Of a stretch of 64,000 bases of DNA, positions 17,136 through 24,803 are shown piece by piece. The notes beneath the pieces were generated by a model, which saw only the letters and a list, made by a program, of their open reading frames with translations, was not told the DNA's origin and ran no database searches. The stretch lies in the NCBI RefSeq assembly GCF_014127285.1, contig NZ_CP059901.1, forward strand, positions 62,001 to 126,000, written 5' to 3'. The stretch comes from Mumia sp. ZJ1417 (GTDB lineage: Bacteria > Actinomycetota > Actinomycetes > Propionibacteriales > Nocardioidaceae). Position numbers and translations under genes: made by a program. How positions within the stretch are numbered: position 1 is the first letter of the stretch; each line of letters opens with the position of its first letter.

Positions 17136-17211
17136 CCCGTCCGCGTTGTGAAAGGAACCTGACCGAATCGCGGGTCGAGAACGGTCAGGTTCCTTTCACA
17201 ACGCGGACGGG
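17136..17211. repeat. Perfect 30+30 inverted repeat, family B copy 1
   Basis: Two perfectly complementary 30-base arms (17136-17165 and 17182-17211) flank a 16-base spacer. The arms read CCGCGTTGTGAAAGGAACCT in their central part. A second, diverged copy in opposite orientation is at 33994-34065. It lies between the sigma factor promoter and the MocR stop codon, so it probably also terminates mocR transcription. Confidence 0.9.
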
Positions 17212-17216
17212 GGGCG

Positions 17217-18584
17217 TCAGCCTGCGGCGGCGGTGCGCTCCGTCGCGAGGAGCCACGCGACCGCTGACTGCTCGAAGCGCAGCCCGCTCGTCGCGATCCG
17301 GACGTGGCGGCGCCCTTCCTCACCGGCCGCGACGTCCGTCCCGATCCCGACCCGGATCCCCGCAGCGCCGAGGCGTCGTACGGTGTCGGCCGCGTCGTGG
17401 ACCCGTACCCACACCGCGAGTCCCTCGACCCCCGGCACCGCGACACCGTGCCTGCGCAGAGCACGACCGAGCGCGTGCCACCGGTGGGCGTACCGCCAGC
17501 GGGCCCGCGCCACGGTCTCGGCGACCCCCGGGTCGCGCAGCATCAGCGACAGGGTCCGCTGGGCCAGCAGCGACGGGAACGAGCCCGTGACGTCCTGGCG
17601 GGCGCGAAGCCGGTCGACCACAGGGGCAGAGCCGGCGAGCAGCGCCATCCGGATCCGCGGTCCGTGCGACCGCTGGTAGTCCCGCACCAGCACCGTCTGA
17701 CCCGGCAGCCATCCTCCGAGCGATGCTGCCGGGCTCGTCGCGAGCGCGGCAGCGCTGTCCTCCTCGACGACGAGCACGTCGCGGTCCACGAGCACCGACG
17801 CGAGCGCGTACGCGCGCTGCTCGGTGACGACGTGCGCGAGCGGGTCGGCCATCCGCGGCTGCATGACGACCAGCGACGGGCGTACGGCCATCGCGCGTTC
17901 GACCTCCTCAGGGATCATCCCCGCGGCGTCGCACGGGACACGCACGATCTGCGCCCGGTGCGCCGCGAGCACAGCGACGGTCTCGGGCGAGCACGCCGAC
18001 TCGACGAGCACCCGGTCACCCGGTGCGACGACGAGCGTGACGATCTGCGCCAGCGCGTCCGAGAATCCGCGCGCAACGGCCAGGGCCTCGGGGACGAACG
18101 GCCACGACGCGTGCACATCCTGCGCGAGCGCCTCGTCGACCTCGGCCGACTCCGCCCCGTGCCAGGCCAGGGTCTGCGCCGCCGCCGCGAGGTGCGGCGC
18201 AGGGTCGGGCACGAGGTCGACGTCGTACGAGGGCGCGACGAGGTCGAGGCGCGCGACGCCCGCGTCCTCGTTCGCCGCAGCGGGCGCTGGGCCGGGCGAG
18301 ACGGACGCGCCGAGGTTGCGGACGTACGTGCCGTTGCGGCCGTCGGAGCGGATCAGGCGGTGGTGGCGCAGCAGCGTCCACGCGGTCGCGACCGTGGTCG
18401 CGCCGACGTGCAGCGCGGCGGCCACCGCCCGGACGGTCGGGAGCCGGGTGCCGTCGGGGAGGCGCCCCTGCTCGATGAGACGGGCGACGTGGTCGGCGAT
18501 GCCGCGGGCCGACGGATCGGACAGCCCGGCGACGAGCGCACGGACCGGGAGCGGATCCGCGGCAAGCCCATCCTGTCCTCCCAT
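17217..18584 (-). CDS. MocR-family regulator (GntR HTH fused to aminotransferase domain)
   Basis: A 455-residue chimeric regulator. The N-terminal winged helix of the GntR type (G-R-L-P-D-G-T-R-L-P-T-V-R-A-V-A-A-A-L-H at about 41-60) is followed by a fold-type I aminotransferase-like domain. The usual SxxK region is altered: V-L-V-R-D-Y-Q-R-S-H-G-P-R-I-R at about 296-310 shows no obvious Lys, so PLP binding may be lost or shifted; this is worth checking. MocR proteins usually respond to pyridoxal phosphate or amino compounds. ATG 18584 was chosen; an in-frame GTG at 18620 would add 12 residues. The gene is divergent from the secreted carboxypeptidase gene, which may be its target. Confidence 0.85.
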   Translation of the reverse strand: MGGQDGLAADPLPVRALVAGLSDPSARGIADHVARLIEQGRLPDGTRLPTVRAVAAALHVGATTVATAWTLLRHHRLIRSDGRNGTYVRNLGASVSPGPAPAAANEDAGVARLDLVAPSYDVDLVPDPAPHLAAAAQTLAWHGAESAEVDEALAQDVHASWPFVPEALAVARGFSDALAQIVTLVVAPGDRVLVESACSPETVAVLAAHRAQIVRVPCDAAGMIPEEVERAMAVRPSLVVMQPRMADPLAHVVTEQRAYALASVLVDRDVLVVEEDSAAALATSPAASLGGWLPGQTVLVRDYQRSHGPRIRMALLAGSAPVVDRLRARQDVTGSFPSLLAQRTLSLMLRDPGVAETVARARWRYAHRWHALGRALRRHGVAVPGVEGLAVWVRVHDAADTVRRLGAAGIRVGIGTDVAAGEEGRRHVRIATSGLRFEQSAVAWLLATERTAAAG

Positions 18585-18751
18585 GACGTATTCGTAGCGT
18601 GAGTTGCGGAGGGCCGCCACCCGCGGACAGGTGTCCTACCGATAAGTCCGCACAATACGGAACAAGAGAGGCGGCACATGCCGTGTGAATGCTCCCTAAC
18701 GTGAGGCAACCTCGCCGCACACCAGCGGCGGGTCACGTGGAAGGGCAGCAC

Positions 18752-21409
18752 ATGACACACAGACGATTGCTCTCCGCCGCCGTCGTGACGGCGTCGGTCG
18801 CGTTGCTCGGGACCAGTCTGGTCGCATCGACGGCCACCGCGGAGGCGCCGTACAAGATCACCTTGCCGGCCGCAGCGGAAGGCATCCAGACCCCCGAGGA
18901 GTTCTTCGGGTTCAAGATGGGCACGGTGGGGAAGCTCGCCGCGTACCACGACGTCCTCGACTACATGAAGTCGATCGCCAAGGCGTCGGACCGCGTCGAC
19001 TACGAGACCGTCGGCGAGACGACGATGGGCAACGAGTACGCCACGTTTTTCATCAGCGCACCGAAGAACCTCGAGCGCCTCGACGAGATCGTGGAGGCCA
19101 ACCAGAAGCTCTCCGACCCGCGCAACACGTCGCCCGCCGAGGCGAAGACGCTGGCCCGCGAGAGCATCCCGATCTACCACCTCGAGGCGACGGTCCACTC
19201 GACCGAGGTCAGCAACGGCCAGGCGATCAACAACATCGTCCACCGGCTCGCCACCGAGGACTCGAACTTCACCGAGGAGGTGCTGAACAAAGCGGTGATC
19301 ATGCTCGTGCCGTCGCAGAACCCCGACGGCCAGGAGCTCGTGGTCGACCACTTCAACAGGACCGCGGGCACCAACCTCGCGCGGGTCTACCCGGACCTGT
19401 ACCACAAGTACACCGGCCACGACGACAACCGTGACTGGACGATGTTCACGCAGGTCGAAGCGAAGTACCGGGTCGCCCTCGAGAACAAGTTCCGGCCGGT
19501 GGTCACGCACATCATGCACGGGCAGGGTGCCACCCGTCAGCGCATCTTCGTCCCCCCGTACGGCGGCGTGTCGAGCGCGAACAACCCGCCGAACATGAAC
19601 GCGTCGACCGCGGCCATCGGCGCGCACGCCCAACGCGCACTCACCGCGGAGGGCAAGACCGGCGTCGGCAACGATGTGGGCTACGACATCTTCTGGACGC
19701 TCGAGCAGCCGATGGGCTTCTTCCCGTTCACCGGCACGGCGGCGTACCTCAGCGAGATCGCGTCCGTCACCGACCTCGCCTACCCGTACAAGTCGAGCGA
19801 CGGCAAGAACCTGGGCCCGCAGGTTCCGGACCAGAACATGCCCGAGCCGTACGACAAGGACACCTGGACGCTCGCCGACCAGGTCGAGTACGGCGAGATC
19901 GCCGCGTACGCCGGCATGGAGTACACCGCGCAGAACGGCGAGAAGCTGCTCTACGACAACCTGTACGCGACGCCGGAGCGGTACCTGAAGAACGGTGTCG
20001 CCTCGGGCGTCCAGGCGTACGTGATCGATGCCGATCAGCGTGATCCGTACGCGGTGTACGAGATGCTCCAGTCGCTCGAGCGGACCAAGGTCGAGATCGA
20101 CCGGGCGGCGGCACCGTTCACGGTGGGCGACAAGCAGTACGCCGCGGGGTCGTACGTCATCCAGACTCACCAGCCGCGCGGCAACTGGGTGGACCAGGTG
20201 CTCGGAACCGACAAGTACCCGGTCGACGAGCTCCCCTACGCCGAGGCGACGACCAGTCTGCCGCTCGAGCTCGGCGTCGTCGTCGACGCGGTCAAGGAGC
20301 CGGTCGAGGCGCAGGTCGAGCGGGTCGAGTCCGTCGAGGTGCCGGAGGTGACGATGCCGGCGGCGCCGGGCGCGTCCGGGGCGTACCTCGTACGGCCCGA
20401 GTCGTACGGCACGATCCAGATGACCGCTGCGCTGCAGAAGTCGAACATCACGACCTTCCGTACGAGTGCGGAGTTCAAGGACGGCAGCACGTCGTACCCG
20501 GCGGGCACGTACGTGGTCCCGGCGACGCCGCAGGCGCGCTCGGTGCTCGCGACGGCGTCCAAGAAGGTCGGGGTGCCGGTCGCCGCGGCCGCGGAAGCGC
20601 CGAAGGTCAAGGGCGTCCAGCTCAAGCCGCGTACGCGGGTCGGTCTGTTCCGCGGCATCAACAACATGCCCGGTGGCTGGGACATGTGGACGATGGACCA
20701 GTACGGCATCAACTACGAGGTCGTCGGAGCGCAGGACTTCCAGAGCGGCAAGCTCATCGACGTGTACGACACGATCGTCCTGCCGCAGGGCATCACGAAG
20801 GCGCGGATCGTCGACGGGCTCGACCAGACGAAGTACGACGAGGAGTTCGCCTGGGCGTACGGCGTCGGGGAGGCCGGCTGGAAGAAGCTGCAGCAGTTCG
20901 TCAAGCAGGGCGGCACGCTGCTCGCGATCGGCTCGTCGGTCGCCACGGTGAAGGAGCTGATGGACCTGCCGATCGAGCCCGCACTGCCGACCGACCGCAC
21001 CAAGTTCGCCACCGGCGGCAGCCTGCTGAACCAGAAGTTCGACAACACCGACATGGTCGCGTGGGGCATGCCGGAGAAGTGGCCGGTGTGGCTCTACAAC
21101 ACGCAGGCGTGGACGCCGACCGGCAAGAAGGCCGACGTCGTGTCCTCATACCCGGAGTCGGACGTGCTCGCGAGCGGCTACCTCAAGGGTGAGGAGCACA
21201 TCACGGGCGAGGCCAATGTCGTGTCGTTCGACATCGGCAAGGGCAAGGTCGTGACGTACGGGTCGGAGATCACGTTCCGCTCGCTGATGCGCTCGACGTA
21301 CAACCTGCTCTACAACGCGGTGTACGGCGGCCCGGCGGCGGAGGTGAACAAGACGCAGCTGCGTCAGCTGAAGCCCGCCTTCTCCGCGAACGGCACGCTG
21401 CTGCAGTAG
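18752..21409 (+). CDS. Secreted M14-family zinc carboxypeptidase
   Basis: An 885-residue secreted peptidase. A signal peptide (residues 1-33, ending S-T-A-T-A-E-A) precedes an M14 carboxypeptidase domain. The zinc site H-x-x-E is seen as A-T-V-H-S-T-E-V-S-N-G (about 146-156), with N-P-D-G-Q-E downstream and the conserved N-R-D-W segment at about 227-230. The third zinc His is probably in the T-H-I-M-H-G-Q-G stretch (about 252). The C-terminal half (from about 560) looks like a glutamine-amidotransferase-type sandwich domain, common in large bacterial M14 proteins. It should remove C-terminal amino acids from peptides outside the cell. The start at ATG 18752 has AAGGG seven bases upstream. It is divergent from the MocR regulator. 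Confidence 0.88.
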   Translation: MTHRRLLSAAVVTASVALLGTSLVASTATAEAPYKITLPAAAEGIQTPEEFFGFKMGTVGKLAAYHDVLDYMKSIAKASDRVDYETVGETTMGNEYATFFISAPKNLERLDEIVEANQKLSDPRNTSPAEAKTLARESIPIYHLEATVHSTEVSNGQAINNIVHRLATEDSNFTEEVLNKAVIMLVPSQNPDGQELVVDHFNRTAGTNLARVYPDLYHKYTGHDDNRDWTMFTQVEAKYRVALENKFRPVVTHIMHGQGATRQRIFVPPYGGVSSANNPPNMNASTAAIGAHAQRALTAEGKTGVGNDVGYDIFWTLEQPMGFFPFTGTAAYLSEIASVTDLAYPYKSSDGKNLGPQVPDQNMPEPYDKDTWTLADQVEYGEIAAYAGMEYTAQNGEKLLYDNLYATPERYLKNGVASGVQAYVIDADQRDPYAVYEMLQSLERTKVEIDRAAAPFTVGDKQYAAGSYVIQTHQPRGNWVDQVLGTDKYPVDELPYAEATTSLPLELGVVVDAVKEPVEAQVERVESVEVPEVTMPAAPGASGAYLVRPESYGTIQMTAALQKSNITTFRTSAEFKDGSTSYPAGTYVVPATPQARSVLATASKKVGVPVAAAAEAPKVKGVQLKPRTRVGLFRGINNMPGGWDMWTMDQYGINYEVVGAQDFQSGKLIDVYDTIVLPQGITKARIVDGLDQTKYDEEFAWAYGVGEAGWKKLQQFVKQGGTLLAIGSSVATVKELMDLPIEPALPTDRTKFATGGSLLNQKFDNTDMVAWGMPEKWPVWLYNTQAWTPTGKKADVVSSYPESDVLASGYLKGEEHITGEANVVSFDIGKGKVVTYGSEITFRSLMRSTYNLLYNAVYGGPAAEVNKTQLRQLKPAFSANGTLLQ

Positions 21410-21424
21410 CGGAGCCGCAAGTCA

Positions 21425-21470
21425 GATGGTTGAGCCTGTCGAAACCCGGGTTTCGACAGGCTCAACCATC
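21425..21470. repeat. Perfect 46-base palindrome of family A
   Basis: Two family-A units meet head to head as a perfect palindrome: each 23-base half contains GGTTGAGCCTGTCGAAACC or its complement, joined at CCC/GGG. It lies between the convergent carboxypeptidase and carbonic anhydrase genes, where it can fold into a very stable hairpin and act as a terminator for both. Confidence 0.9.
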
Positions 21471-21482
21471 GACGGGGTCTGC

Positions 21483-22007
21483 TCAGTCCGCCGCGCGGTG
21501 CAGATCGGAGAGGTGCAGGTAGGCCTTCGCGTTGCGCGTGAGGCCCGCACGCTCCTCGTCGCTGAGCGCGCGCCGCACCTTGCCCGGGACGCCGGCGACC
21601 AGCGAGCCGGGCGGGATGTCGGCGTTCTCGAGCACGACCGCCCCGGCGGCGACCATCGAGCCCGCGCCGATCCGCGCACCGTTGAGCACGACCGCACCCA
21701 TGCCGATGAGGCTGTCGTCCTCGACGGTGCACCCGTGCAGCACCGCGCGATGACCGACCGAGACGCCGCTGCCGAGCGTGAGCGGCTTGTCGGTGTCGAC
21801 GTGGAAGACACAGCCGTCCTGGACGTTGCTGCGCTCGCCGATGGTGATCGGGGCGTTGTCGGCTCGCAGCACCGCGCCGTACCAGACGCTCGCCTGCGGC
21901 CCGAGCGTCACGGCTCCCGTGAGGACGGCCGTCGGAGCGACGTACGAGGTGGGATCGAGGTCAGGGCTGGTCCCGCCGATGGTGCGGAGCAGAGGTGCGT
22001 CGGTCAT
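21483..22007 (-). CDS. Gamma-class carbonic anhydrase-like hexapeptide protein
   Basis: A 174-residue left-handed beta-helix protein. Hexapeptide repeats run through most of the chain (for example A-P-T-A-V-L-T-G-A-V-T-L-G). The metal-ligand His residues are visible as F-H-V-D, V-G-H-R-A-V-L-H-G-C (two His), consistent with the YrdA/CaiE/gamma-carbonic-anhydrase group. The Arg-Ala-Asp-Asn turn and N-V-Q-D-G-C before the first His are typical. It may hydrate CO2, though many family members have no measured activity. The start is ATG 22007; an upstream in-frame codon is possible but lacks similarity. The tetR gene lies just upstream on the same strand, 32 bases away. Confidence 0.9.
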   Translation of the reverse strand: MTDAPLLRTIGGTSPDLDPTSYVAPTAVLTGAVTLGPQASVWYGAVLRADNAPITIGERSNVQDGCVFHVDTDKPLTLGSGVSVGHRAVLHGCTVEDDSLIGMGAVVLNGARIGAGSMVAAGAVVLENADIPPGSLVAGVPGKVRRALSDEERAGLTRNAKAYLHLSDLHRAAD

Positions 22008-22038
22008 GGACCCGATCGTGCCACGGGTCACACGAGGC

Positions 22039-22590
22039 TCATCCGAGGAGGGCGCGGCGTGCCATCTGCGTGAGGAGCTCGGTCATCGCGTCCTCGGAGA
22101 TCCGTGCGCTGTGGGGCGTGGAGTTGAGGAGACCGAAGGTGGCCTGGACGGCGGCGCGGGCCGTGCGCTGGTCCAGCTCGGGCCGCAACGCGCGCAGCAC
22201 CTCGACCCACGCGTCGACGTAGTCGAGCTGCAGCTCGCGGACCGTCGTACGGCTGCTCGGGTCGAGGTTGGTCCACTCGCGCTCCTGCACGACGATCAGC
22301 GCCGGGTTGGTGAGCGCGAAGTCGATGTGGAACGCGACGAGTGAGTCGAGCGCGTCCTTCGGGTCGGCAGCCGCGGCGAGGCGTGCGCGTCCTCCGTGCT
22401 GCAGGGTCTTGCTGATCCCGACGAGCATGTCGGCGAGGATCGCGTCTTTGCCGGCGAAGTGGCGGTAGAGCGCCGGGCCGGAGATGCCGCACGCGGCGCC
22501 GATGTCGTGGACCGAGACACCGTGGAAGCCTCGCTCGGCGAAGAGCGTCGCGGCGGTACGGAGGATCTGCTCCTGACGAGTCGTGGCCAC
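22039..22590 (-). CDS. TetR-family transcriptional regulator
   Basis: A 183-residue TetR-type repressor starting at GTG 22590. The helix-turn-helix is visible as I-L-R-T-A-A-T-L-F-A-E-R-G-F-H-G and C-G-I-S-G-P-A-L-Y-R-H-F-A-G-K-D-A-I-L. The C-terminal part, with W-V-E-V-L-R-A-L-R-P-E-L, resembles TetR regulators of acyl-CoA metabolism (the KstR2/FadR-like group), but that is only a resemblance. The carbonic anhydrase gene follows 32 bases downstream. Immediately upstream lie the 23-base tandem repeats (22603-22745), which therefore sit in its promoter region. Confidence 0.88.
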   Translation of the reverse strand: MATTRQEQILRTAATLFAERGFHGVSVHDIGAACGISGPALYRHFAGKDAILADMLVGISKTLQHGGRARLAAAADPKDALDSLVAFHIDFALTNPALIVVQEREWTNLDPSSRTTVRELQLDYVDAWVEVLRALRPELDQRTARAAVQATFGLLNSTPHSARISEDAMTELLTQMARRALLG

Positions 22591-22602
22591 GTGGTCATGC
22601 TA

Positions 22603-22745
22603 GGTCTCGACAAGGCTCGACCGGCGGGAAGGGGCGCGCTCGACCGGCGGGAAGGGGCGCGCTCGACCGGCGGGAAGGGGCGCGCTCGACCGGCGGGACG
22701 GGGCGCGCTCGACCGGCGGGAAGGAGCGCGCTCGACCGGCGGGAA
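22603..22745. repeat. 23-base tandem repeat, about 5.7 copies
   Basis: Five full units (22615-22637, 22638-22660, 22661-22683, 22684-22706, 22707-22729) and a partial sixth (22730-22745) of a 23-base unit that begins GCTCGACCGGCGGGAAGG and ends GGCGC. Unit 4 has one change (AAGG to ACGG) and unit 5 another (GGGG to GGAG). The array grows out of a family-A copy (GGTCTCGACAAGGCTCGACC at 22603), so the tandem unit probably arose by duplication of half of that element. It lies in the promoter region of the TetR gene and past the 3' end of the candidate small RNA. Confidence 0.92.
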
Positions 22746-22850
22746 CATAAAAAGCGGCCGGCGGGGGTGCCGCCGGCCGCTGGTGCCCGTGAGCGGTCTC
22801 GGGTCCGCTCACGAACGGGTCCCCTCCGCGTCACGGGGGCCGCGCGGAGG
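22745..22850 (-). ncRNA. Candidate three-hairpin small RNA with terminator
   Basis: Read on the minus strand, three stable hairpins follow one another. Stem 1 is 22843-22850 with 22823-22830 (8 pairs, C-rich loop). Stem 2 is 22805-22812 with 22789-22796 (8-9 pairs). Stem 3 is 22770-22780 with 22754-22764 (11 pairs, 5-base loop), immediately followed by TTTTT, a classic intrinsic terminator that is rare at this GC content. No minus-strand protein gene ends here, so the terminator seems to serve a short RNA starting to the right. Its promoter may lie near 22890-22915, where the minus strand contains CATTATG. Candidate only. Confidence 0.45.
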
Positions 22851-22904
22851 AGATCGGGGTGCTACAGGAAGAAATCTGCCATGAATTCACCGCGATGGGA
22901 ATGG

Positions 22905-22934
22905 CATAATGCTGCCGTGTCGCATATACGACAC
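22905..22934 (+). promoter_or_regulatory. Promoter and dyad upstream of the TrmB/LuxR-like gene
   Basis: A CATAAT -10 candidate (22905-22910) is followed by a perfect dyad GTGTCG-CATATA-CGACAC (22917-22934), which would cover the transcription start. This could be the operator of the downstream regulator itself. It lies 114 bases before the start codon; between them I see a short T/G-rich leader and no other gene. Confidence 0.5.
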
Positions 22935-23047
22935 CCTTGTACGGCCTCGAGGTCTCGGATTGGGAGGAATTCACGCAAACCCCTCCCTGCTCGAGGGTGG
23001 GGCGTGGAACGATCCGCCCAGCGTCAGGACGGATAAGGAGGTCACGC

Positions 23048-24010
23048 GTGCTCGAGATCCTTGGGCTCGCTCCCGACGAGTACGACCTCTATCGGGTCCT
23101 CGTCGAGACAGCGAGCGCCACCCCTGCACAGCTCGCCTCGATCCTCGGCGTCGATGTCGAGGACGTGACCGCCTACCTCGCCTCCCTCGAGCAGCGTGGG
23201 CTCGTCGGTCGCCACGTCAACGGTGACAACGAGCACTTCACCGCCTCGCCGCCGACCGTTGCGATCGGCTCCCTCATCGTCGAGCGTCAGCGCTGGCTGC
23301 GACGCGCCGAGATCGAGCTCGAGCGCCTCAACGAGCTCTATCGCAAGGCCGCCGACGAACGTACGGCCTCCGACCTTGTCGATCTCGTCCCCGGACGGCG
23401 GGCCGGCATGCACCGGGTCGCCCAGCTCCTGCGCGCCGCGCGGCGCGAGGTCCGGCTGACCGTACGCACCACCAAGCTGACCTCGCCGGAGTACGACTTC
23501 GCCGAGGAGCGGCGTGGCGTCGAGCGCGGTGTGCGCTTCCGGGTGCTCGCCGAGCGTGGCGTGCTCGACCGGCCGAACGTGCTCACCGACTTCCACGACG
23601 GCCAGGGCATCGACGTCCGTCTCGCCTCCGCGCTCCCGTCTCGGCTGCTCATCGTCGACTCCGAGGTCGCGATGGTGCCGGTGATGGCCTCGCCCGACGA
23701 CCTCTCGGGCGGTGCGCTGATCGTCCACCGCAGTGGCATCCTCGACAGTCTCATCGCGCTCTTCGAGGGGCTGTGGGCCGCCGGCACTCCCCTGCTCGAG
23801 AGCGCGCCGGAGTCCTCCGAAGATCTCGACGACACCGACGCGCGGATCCTGCGCCTTCTCAACGCGGGCCTCACCGACCACAAGGTCTCCAACCAGCTCG
23901 GCCTGTCCGCGCGTACGGTCCAGCGCCGGATGAGCCGGCTCATGGAGCGCGCCGGTGTCGAGACCCGCCTGCAGCTCGGGGTGGCGGCGAAGCAGCGCGG
24001 CTGGCTCTAG
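23048..24010 (+). CDS. TrmB/LuxR-like helix-turn-helix regulator
   Basis: A 320-residue regulator with two DNA-binding segments. Residues 1-75 form a TrmB-like winged helix (starts M-L-E-I-L-G-L-A-P-D-E-Y-D-L-Y-R-V-L-V). A central phospholipase-D-like sensor region follows, and a LuxR/sigma-4-like helix-turn-helix occupies about 255-320 (I-L-R-L-L-N-A-G-L-T-D-H-K-V-S-N-Q-L-G-L). This TrmB-plus-LuxR layout is common in actinobacteria, but the ligand and targets are mostly unknown. The start is GTG 23048, six bases after AAGGAGG; the frame is open further upstream, but this ribosome site is decisive. Its stop overlaps the stop of the convergent YoaK gene by four bases (CTAG). A dyad upstream (22917-22934) may be its own operator. 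Confidence 0.85.
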   Translation: MLEILGLAPDEYDLYRVLVETASATPAQLASILGVDVEDVTAYLASLEQRGLVGRHVNGDNEHFTASPPTVAIGSLIVERQRWLRRAEIELERLNELYRKAADERTASDLVDLVPGRRAGMHRVAQLLRAARREVRLTVRTTKLTSPEYDFAEERRGVERGVRFRVLAERGVLDRPNVLTDFHDGQGIDVRLASALPSRLLIVDSEVAMVPVMASPDDLSGGALIVHRSGILDSLIALFEGLWAAGTPLLESAPESSEDLDDTDARILRLLNAGLTDHKVSNQLGLSARTVQRRMSRLMERAGVETRLQLGVAAKQRGWL

Positions 24011-24696
24011 GCGTTCGTCCGGCGGCTGATCTGCCAACCGGCTGCGATCACGACGAGCAGGACCGCCAGCTGGAACACCGGCGCCGCCGGGCGCGCCAGG
24101 CTGACGAGCGCGGCACCGATCGCGGCGCCTACCACCAGGGCGGTCAGGAGTCGCGCGGACCGACCCAGGCCACGGGGTCGGCGGTCCGAGGCGAGTGTGA
24201 CGACGAGGGTGGTGAGCGTCCCGGTCAGGTAGGTGCTCGACAGGCCGCTCACGCCGAACCGCAGGATCGCGCTGGCCTGGATGCCGAGGCCTGCCGCGCA
24301 GAGCGCGAGCAGCGGCAGGATCCATGCGCCGTGCGGATCGCTGTCCAGCAGCCACCAGCCGACGGCGTACGCGGCGAGGAGGCCGAGCTCGGCCAGGAGG
24401 GCGACCGTGACCGCCGGCGGCCACGCCCCGTCGTCGCCACGGGGCCGACCCGCCACGCGCGTGCCGACGGCCACCCCCGCGACGTACGCGACGATCGCGG
24501 TCGCGACCGCGCCGAGCGCCGCGGCCTCGCGAGAGCCGATGGCGGCCCCGACGAGGACGAGGTTCCCGGTCATCACCGACGTGAACGCGCTGCCCAGCGC
24601 GAGGAAGCTGATCGCGTCCGTCGCGCCGCTCAGCACCGCGAGCCCCACGACCGCGCGGTCGCGGGCCTGCTCGCCGGGAACGACATCCGTCGACAT
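24007..24696 (-). CDS. YoaK/DUF1275 family membrane protein
   Basis: A 229-residue membrane protein with about six hydrophobic segments. It matches the DUF1275 (YoaK) family: S-G-A-T-D-A-I-S-F-L-A-L-G near residues 23-35, F-T-S-V-M-T-G-N-L-V-L-V-G (about 38-50), and a second L-S-S-T-Y-L-T-G-T-L-T-T-L in the C-terminal half, giving the internal two-fold pattern of the family. Function is not established; transport is often assumed. The start is ATG 24696. It is divergent from the SoxR-box quinone oxidoreductase, with only about 40 bases to that promoter. Confidence 0.9.
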   Translation of the reverse strand: MSTDVVPGEQARDRAVVGLAVLSGATDAISFLALGSAFTSVMTGNLVLVGAAIGSREAAALGAVATAIVAYVAGVAVGTRVAGRPRGDDGAWPPAVTVALLAELGLLAAYAVGWWLLDSDPHGAWILPLLALCAAGLGIQASAILRFGVSGLSSTYLTGTLTTLVVTLASDRRPRGLGRSARLLTALVVGAAIGAALVSLARPAAPVFQLAVLLVVIAAGWQISRRTNA

Positions 24697-24739
24697 GGCG
24701 TCGAACGTACGCGCGTGGAGAGCACTTCGCGGGTCGCCC

Positions 24740-24770
24740 TTGACCTCAAGTGGACTTGAGGATCGAGACT
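24740..24770 (+). promoter_or_regulatory. SoxR-type promoter of the quinone oxidoreductase gene
   Basis: A -35 TTGACC (24740-24745) and a -10 GAGACT (24765-24770) are separated by 19 bases, the over-long spacer used by MerR-family activators. The spacer holds an 18-base dyad at 24744-24761, CCTCAAGTGGACTTGAGG, which matches the known SoxR box (CCTCAAGT-TA-ACTTGAGG) except for the central two bases. soxR itself is at 53425. Confidence 0.88.
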
Positions 24771-24803
24771 CGGACCACGCGACCCGACGGCGAAGGAGAT
24801 CCG

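Noticed and set aside
22615-22745. CRISPR-like array
   Set aside because: The 23-base units are directly adjacent with no spacers, so this is a simple tandem repeat.
22615-22745. Replication origin or plasmid iterons
   Set aside because: No dnaA, repA or parAB genes are near and the units derive from a dispersed repeat.
22745-22850. Actinobacterial 6C RNA
   Set aside because: The loops are C-rich on the minus strand, but with five rather than six Cs, and there are three stems instead of two; the context also differs from the known one as I recall it.
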